This document shows, one piece after another, positions 59,224 through 64,000 of a stretch of 64,000 bases of DNA. A model generated the notes under the pieces. The model saw only the letters and a program-made list of their open reading frames with translations, had not been told where the DNA came from and searched no databases. A program made the translations under genes and the position numbers. The first letter of the stretch is position 1; each line of letters opens with the position of its first letter. Source of the stretch: Candidozyma auris (lineage: Eukaryota > Ascomycota > Pichiomycetes > Serinales > Metschnikowiaceae); contig NC_072812.1 of the NCBI RefSeq assembly GCF_003013715.1, forward strand, positions 1,116,001-1,180,000. Reading direction: 5' to 3'.

Positions 59224-60351
59224 TTATTTACGCAGGCCGTAGGCCTTGGTGGCGTAGTCACCGTCAATCACAATAAGGTCCTCCTTACGATAGTCGAAAG
59301 TCTTCTCGAAGTAGCTCTTCAAAATTGCTTTTGTGCCAGCAGCATACCTGGCCTGTGCATCCAACGAGGTACCACTAATGTGTGGGGTCATTGCGTTACC
59401 TCCACCGTACTTATTCCTAAAGCTTCTCCATGGGTGATCAGCAGGAGCAGGCTGTGGGTACCATACATCGCCACCGTATCCTCTGAGCTTACCAGAACTG
59501 ACGGCCTCTGCGACATCCTCAGCCACGCAAATGGCCCCCCTAGCAGTGTTAACCAACCAAGCGCCATCCTTCATGTGGCTAATGGTGTCCTTGTTAAACA
59601 AGCCTCTCGACTTCTCATGCAAAGGACAGTTGATGGTCACTACATCAGCTTGGGCTAACATGTCCTCCAATTTTTCAACTCTCTCCACAATGTTGCCTTT
59701 ACCGTTGAAAAGCTCCGAAGCTTTGTTCAACTTGTCTGTTGCAGCAGGTGGAAGCTCCTGATAGTCATAGTACAAGAGCTTCTTGGGGTTGAAGGGAATC
59801 ATTCTCTCCAACACACGGTAGCCGATTCTGCCTGCTCCAACTGTTGCAACAACCTTATCTTCCAAGTCGTACTCGTTCTTAGCGCAACCGGCAATGTCCC
59901 AGCCGCCCTGAATAGCCATCTCATGCGATGGAATAATATTCCTTACCAAATTTAAGATGGTCAGCATAACGTGCTCGGCCACAGAGACAACATTCGAGCC
60001 GGTTACCTCAGCCACGGTTATATTTTTTGAATTGGCTGCGTTCAAGTCGACATGATCGGAGCCCACACCGGCAGTGACACAAAGCTTCAAGTTGGGGGCC
60101 TTGTCAATTCTCTCCTTCGTAATGTACGCAGGGAAGAAAGGAGTGGTGATGATCACCTCAGTCTCGGGCAAATGCTTGTCTACCTCTGACAGGCCAATGG
60201 GGTCCTTGTTGGAAGTGGTCACCAACTCGTACCCATGGGACTCCACGAGCTCTCTGATCCCCAATTCGTTTTCCAAGCATCCCAACAACTTGGGCTCCTG
60301 TTTGGCGTGGGCGCCACCTTCGTACAATACTAAAAGAACTTTTGGTGCCAT
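59224..60351 (-). CDS. FDH1: NAD+-dependent formate dehydrogenase
   Basis: A 375-residue D-2-hydroxyacid dehydrogenase-fold enzyme that oxidises formate to CO2 with NAD+ in the cytosol. The nucleotide-binding loop is GAGRIG (172-177), followed by [10 protein letters not shown] with the acidic residue that selects NAD+ (Asp196). Catalytic residues are visible: Arg271 in NTARGA, Gln333 region and His324 in [12 protein letters not shown], and the formate-binding Asn in [12 protein letters not shown]. Length matches yeast FDHs (364-378). The end YG-x-RK is not a peroxisomal signal. The promoter has a TATA box and a CCCCT stress element. The function may be detoxification of formate from one-carbon metabolism rather than methanol use; I see no other methanol gene here. 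Confidence 0.95.
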   Translation of the reverse strand: MAPKVLLVLYEGGAHAKQEPKLLGCLENELGIRELVESHGYELVTTSNKDPIGLSEVDKHLPETEVIITTPFFPAYITKERIDKAPNLKLCVTAGVGSDHVDLNAANSKNITVAEVTGSNVVSVAEHVMLTILNLVRNIIPSHEMAIQGGWDIAGCAKNEYDLEDKVVATVGAGRIGYRVLERMIPFNPKKLLYYDYQELPPAATDKLNKASELFNGKGNIVERVEKLEDMLAQADVVTINCPLHEKSRGLFNKDTISHMKDGAWLVNTARGAICVAEDVAEAVSSGKLRGYGGDVWYPQPAPADHPWRSFRNKYGGGNAMTPHISGTSLDAQARYAAGTKAILKSYFEKTFDYRKEDLIVIDGDYATKAYGLRK

Positions 60352-61512
60352 TGCAATTGATCTGATTGATTTAAACTCAATTGAGTAAAGTGAATTATTC
60401 TACAGCTACGAGATTGTGATACCTCACCTCCCCTTATATATTGTCTCGGAGGGTGACTTGAGAATTGCGATAAATCGCTCGGAAATGCATTATTACCCTG
60501 CGTGGTTGCCAGTGGAGAGTCACCCTCTCCTCCTTAACCTCCTTTGCATGGAGTTAGCTAGCATTGGGGTAGGCACAAGGATGGAACCCTCCCCAGGGCA
60601 CACTGTATACAGGTTCAACTCTGGGTGGGACCCTACGCAGCCCTGTCAACACCACAAGTTAGTGTGAAAGGACTTTCACTGCAATTGCAATTGACGAGAG
60701 GATTTGAAAGGTAAAGTGAACGTGTTTGGTTGTCTATAGCAATGACAGCCCGTTCGTTCAACGTTTGGGGTCTGTGGGGGGGGGGGTGGTTGCAAAAATC
60801 GCTCGGCTTAGGCACAATATGCCGCAATCTGGGGCATGGACCCCGAGCTCGGCATGCGGAATTGGGTCACCATTTAGGATAGGAGGCTATTCAAGGAGGA
60901 GGGCGTACACACAAGAAGCTCCAGGGGAAGATTAACAGAAGGGGATCTCATAGGAAGCTTTCATGCAATTGAATCAAGTAGACGTTGTACGATTGATTGA
61001 TAATATGTGGACAGATACATGTACTGCACTGGAAGAATAATATTTGAAGGGAAGCATGGAACGAGTGAATCGATGGTAATATCGAAGGATCGTTCGGATA
61101 TTTTCAAAAGAGCTTTTCATACCCCCTATGGTGGGAAACAAGACAGATCGGACCCAAATACCGAGCTTCTTGCCATTACTCTATTGGCTGTAGTCACAGA
61201 CTAGGTATAAGCGAGGCATATTCGGGGTACTCTATCCGCGTCAATTATATCTGTCGCATATATTCCTTCGCTATTTGTTTTGCAAATTACATGGTTGCTG
61301 TCAATAAGCTTGTCGTAAACTGAGACGGCCCTCTACAGGCCATTTATAGAAAGTTACCCCGTTAGGCATTGTCACTCCAAGCGTCCCTTTTGGCGTCTCT
61401 TGTCGGTGCTTTAGAACGGAACCCTTTGTCTACAGTCTCGCTAGCACATAAAGTCTACTCTACATGTGTGTATTATCTTTTCATGCGTTGTTGATAAATA
61501 ATGCTGGTCGAC
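60352..61512. promoter_or_regulatory. 1.16-kb FDH1 promoter / SDH2 3' flank
   Basis: For FDH1 (minus): TATATAAGG at 60434-60442 and CCCCT (STRE, AGGGG on minus) at 60430-60434. GTGAAAG-GA-CTTTCAC palindrome at 60664-60679. G11 homopolymer at 60776-60786. A 65-codon frame at 61007-61204 is not convincing. No gene or RNA is supported. Confidence 0.5.
60434..60442 (-). promoter_or_regulatory. FDH1 TATA box
   Basis: The minus strand reads AATATATAA, directly followed downstream on that strand by GGGG, about 85 bp from the FDH1 ATG. Confidence 0.5.
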
Positions 61513-62292
61513 CTAATCAAAGGCCATCTGTTTCTTGATTTCGGCAATGGCACGGCCTGGGTTCAAGCCCTTTGGACACGTTCTGGCACAGTTCATGATA
61601 GTGTGACATCTGTACAAGGACATGGAGTTCTGCAACATCTCCTTTCTGATCTTACTAGCTTCGTCTCTGGAGTCAATCAACCATCTGTAGGCCTGCATCA
61701 ACACAGCTGGACCCAAATATTGCTGCTGGTTCCACCAGTAAGAAGGACACGACGTAGAGCAGCAGGCACACAAGATGCACTCGTAAAGACCGTCCAACTT
61801 GGCTCTGTCCTCGATACTTTGCAAATTCTCTCTTCCATCAGCTGGGGGTGTGTCTCTCTGCAAGTATGGCTGGATGGATTTGTACTGCTTGTAGAAGTGG
61901 GTCAAGTCGGGGACCAAGTCACGAACAATGTACATGTGGGGCAAAGGATAGATCTTGGTATCTTTGGATGTGTTTGTATCTATTCTGCACAAGCATGCCA
62001 ATGTGTTTTGTCCACCAATGTTCATGGCACACGAGCCACAGATACCTTCTCTGCAAGACCTTCTGAAGGTTAAAGTCGAGTCTTGCTCATTCTTGATCTT
62101 CAAAAGGGCGTCCAAAACCATAGGTCCGCAAGCGTTCAAGTCGATTTCATACGTTTGCATCTTTGGCTCCACTTCTGGAGTGTCCGGGTTCCATCTGTAA
62201 ATTTGAAACTTCTTAATCCTTGGTTGCGCTGCAGTAGCCAAACCTCTTGACGTGGTCAAACGTGCTACTGGTCTGAAAAATGTCTTCAACAT
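61513..62292 (-). CDS. SDH2: Succinate dehydrogenase iron-sulfur subunit
   Basis: The 259-residue subunit of respiratory complex II passes electrons from Sdh1 FAD to ubiquinone in the mitochondrial inner membrane. A presequence covers about residues 1-24 ([19 protein letters not shown]). Cluster ligands are intact: [2Fe-2S] Cys80, 85, 88, 100; [4Fe-4S] Cys172, 175, 178 and 239; [3Fe-4S] Cys182, 229, 235. Length matches S. cerevisiae Sdh2 (266). The start is the ATG at 62292. A CCAAT box in the gene's orientation lies about 150 bp upstream, fitting HAP-complex control of respiratory genes. Confidence 0.97.
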   Translation of the reverse strand: MLKTFFRPVARLTTSRGLATAAQPRIKKFQIYRWNPDTPEVEPKMQTYEIDLNACGPMVLDALLKIKNEQDSTLTFRRSCREGICGSCAMNIGGQNTLACLCRIDTNTSKDTKIYPLPHMYIVRDLVPDLTHFYKQYKSIQPYLQRDTPPADGRENLQSIEDRAKLDGLYECILCACCSTSCPSYWWNQQQYLGPAVLMQAYRWLIDSRDEASKIRKEMLQNSMSLYRCHTIMNCARTCPKGLNPGRAIAEIKKQMAFD

Positions 62293-62828
62293 GGCTTATT
62301 GGTGATCTTAGCAGAAGAAGAGATTGTAGAGATTGATATGGGTGGCATTTTTTTTTAATGAGAGTTCATAGTGAGCCCGGCGCTAGTCCGGGTGCGGGTC
62401 ATGTGCAGGAGTGACAAATATGAAATTCTCCATCACTGATTGGCTCACCCCAGCTTTTGTCACACACCCGTGCACCTGGTCATGGTTGGAAGACGTGGCA
62501 TGTGACTTGAAGATTACTGGAGATGTGCCACAAAATCGAAGATGATCATGCGTTGAGAAAGTTTAACAGCAACTGCATAATCAGAATTGGTATTATTTTT
62601 TGATGGATGCATCTTTAGGGTGAATCTCTCATCTTCGCTCATGTCCATTGTGTGACCCTCTACCCCGGAACATGTCGCTCTGCTTAGCGCGAAAAACCTC
62701 GGATTTCACTTTGTGTATCACCTGAAAGTCACGCTTTACCACACCTATCCCGGGGAGATCGGGATAGATAACTTTGTGTGGCTTTTATGGCTGCAAAAAT
62801 TCTAGGTAGCGGGAGCTCAGTTGCAGAT
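62293..62828. promoter_or_regulatory. SDH2 promoter region / 3' flank of D-serine dehydratase-like gene
   Basis: 536 bp with a CCAAT box (62439-62443, minus), CCCGG-N7-CCGGG near 62378-62394, and a TGGCTGCAAAAA element at 62788-62799. No gene is supported. Confidence 0.5.
62439..62443 (-). promoter_or_regulatory. CCAAT box of SDH2
   Basis: The minus strand reads AGCCAATCAG, about 150 bp upstream of the SDH2 ATG and in the same orientation. HAP2/3/5 complexes bind CCAAT in respiratory gene promoters. Confidence 0.55.
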
Positions 62829-64000
62829 TTACCAAAGCTTCGCTGGAATCCAAACGTCAGTAACAATGTCATTCTCGATAACATAGTACCACGCATGATT
62901 AGAAGCCGTCATGCATGCATGCTGGGGTACTATTACTAACTTGGTACCGTAAGGGATGAAATGTGCTCTCTGGGACAATGGCTGCAAAACTCCATGCTCT
63001 TGACTTACGCGAGCTACGTGCCATTCTCTGTGCTCAACCGGGGCCACAATTCTCCCGTAACCTGGCAAAGGGCCCGTATCCTTGGAGAAAGCAATACCTC
63101 CAGCGTTTATAAGCTGTTCACCCGGCGGTATGTTTCCACGCCCGGGGTACTCAGAAATTACCTCAGAAAGAACATAAATGGAGACGTCTTCCAAATCGAC
63201 TAGGCCAGTAGCCACCTGTTGAAGATCACAACATGAGTAATTACCCGCATGAAGCTCCAAATCCCCCACGAGCTTTTCACCCAAGGCGTCCTCGATCTCT
63301 TGAATACTCTTCACTTGCTGAGAAATATGCGCTGTAGGAGTTGCCCCCACCGATAACTGTAACTGTAAGTTCGGGTCAACGGCAAGTGCTTGTTTTGCAG
63401 CAAGATTTGCATGCTTGATTTCAGAAACAAGTAAGGCCTTTGCATCGTCACCAGATCTCGCATCGTATGAATGTCCAGCATGACAATAAAATCCGTGTAA
63501 TATGATAGTAGTAGTCGACAGGATTTCTCTGATAAGTGAGTGGAGTCTTTCCGTATTCTCCTCAAGGCCAGCTCTATGAGTGCCCATATCGATTTTGACA
63601 TAAACTGTCCATTTGCAGCCATTTTCCGCAGCGTACTCTTTCAAAGCATTCACTTGCGAGATGTTATCCACCATAAGCTTAAATGAAGGTACCAGGCTTT
63701 GGAATCTTGCGAATTCTGGTAACATCAGCTTGGAAACAGGTAAGCCGTACAATATGTCCTTCACTATGCCCTCATCAACAAGCGGCAACACCATGTATGC
63801 TTCTGGTAGTGTCGATACCACGATTTTGTCTGAAGTGTAACTGCCATCTCCTTGCAATTGAATCCTCACACCCTCAAGCGCCTTATGAGTTTTAATGTGA
63901 ACTCTAAAATTGACTCCTAGCGCCTTAGCGCCCAGGAGCATACGAGTTGAATTATTGATAAACTTCTTCTTATCGATAAGAAGTGAAGGAACGGGAAGAT
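62829..64000 (-). CDS. DSD1: D-serine dehydratase-like PLP enzyme (Dsd1 type), N-terminus cut by window edge
   Basis: The frame is open to the right edge, so the 5' end is missing: 390 codons are visible, and the internal ATG at 63941 is not the start. The protein belongs to fold-type III PLP enzymes; eukaryotic Dsd1 converts D-serine to pyruvate and ammonia with zinc. Upstream of 63941 the typical LPVPSLLIDKKKF entry is seen, then VHIKTHK with the PLP Lys. Further landmarks are VYVKIDMGTHRAG, HGFYCHAGHSYDA, SVGATPT, ELHAGNY and the Zn-binding His-x-Cys in PQHACMT near the C-terminus. S. cerevisiae Dsd1 is 428 residues, so about 30 residues are missing. D-threonine aldolase-like relatives share this fold, but the zinc pair and length favour Dsd1. 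Confidence 0.82.
   Translation of the reverse strand, partial: LPVPSLLIDKKKFINNSTRMLLGAKALGVNFRVHIKTHKALEGVRIQLQGDGSYTSDKIVVSTLPEAYMVLPLVDEGIVKDILYGLPVSKLMLPEFARFQSLVPSFKLMVDNISQVNALKEYAAENGCKWTVYVKIDMGTHRAGLEENTERLHSLIREILSTTTIILHGFYCHAGHSYDARSGDDAKALLVSEIKHANLAAKQALAVDPNLQLQLSVGATPTAHISQQVKSIQEIEDALGEKLVGDLELHAGNYSCCDLQQVATGLVDLEDVSIYVLSEVISEYPGRGNIPPGEQLINAGGIAFSKDTGPLPGYGRIVAPVEHREWHVARVSQEHGVLQPLSQRAHFIPYGTKLVIVPQHACMTASNHAWYYVIENDIVTDVWIPAKLW

Noticed and set aside
60600..60640. GGTTCAACTC resembling a tRNA T-loop
   Set aside because: Flanking bases do not form a T stem or acceptor stem, and no A box is found upstream.
61501..62073. 190-codon plus-strand frame opposite SDH2
   Set aside because: Antisense shadow of SDH2, whose iron-sulfur ligands prove the minus strand is coding.

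Overview
The window is nuclear DNA from a budding yeast. Genes are compact and nearly all intron-less, with S. cerevisiae/Candida-type products. CUG appears to be read as serine: in the Slt2/Mkc1 MAP kinase a CTG codon (46772-46774, minus strand) falls where S. cerevisiae Slt2 has Ser (HYQ-S-F). The two tiny introns found have the branch site only a few bases from the 3' splice site. With moderate G+C, a CYP52-type P450 and a formate dehydrogenase, this points to the CTG-Ser clade, perhaps the Clavispora/Metschnikowia/C. auris group; the species call is inference. CTG codons are shown as Leu in a plain translation and should be read as Ser.

Layout. 1-13010: minus-strand genes NUP192 (cut by the left edge), a CYP52-like P450, PCK1 and a GH3-GNAT fusion protein, separated by long promoters (1.6 kb and 1.3 kb). 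13915-27074: YEN1 and RRD1 (plus), then LTN1, a Zn2Cys6 regulator with two introns and RRM3 (minus). 28588-37339: formin BNI1 and mitochondrial MIS1 (plus). 37408-41207: an NAD(P)-binding protein and EPL1 (minus). 42795-45575: a WDR20/CreC-type WD40 protein (plus). 45695-49269: MKC1/SLT2 and a PLP aminotransferase (minus). 50354-59174, plus strand: an Ndt80-type regulator with an in-frame TAA near its 5' end, a Dal5-type permease, and two tandem paralogous Zn2Cys6 regulators. 59224-64000, minus strand: FDH1, SDH2 and a D-serine dehydratase-like gene cut by the right edge.

The genes do not form one pathway. Several belong to carbon and nitrogen flexibility (P450, PCK1, FDH1, SDH2, permease, DSD1-like, MIS1), next to housekeeping DNA repair, translation quality control, polarity and cell-wall signalling genes. 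No tRNA, rRNA, transposon, CRISPR array or centromere-like structure was recognised.

The most notable signals are: a 25-nt microexon rebuilding a zinc cluster; the single in-frame TAA splitting the Ndt80-like gene; a TGGCTGCRAAA element repeated in intergenic DNA (three copies in the P450-PCK1 gap); and a shared CGG-N8-CGG-N6-CGG array in front of both paralogous regulators.
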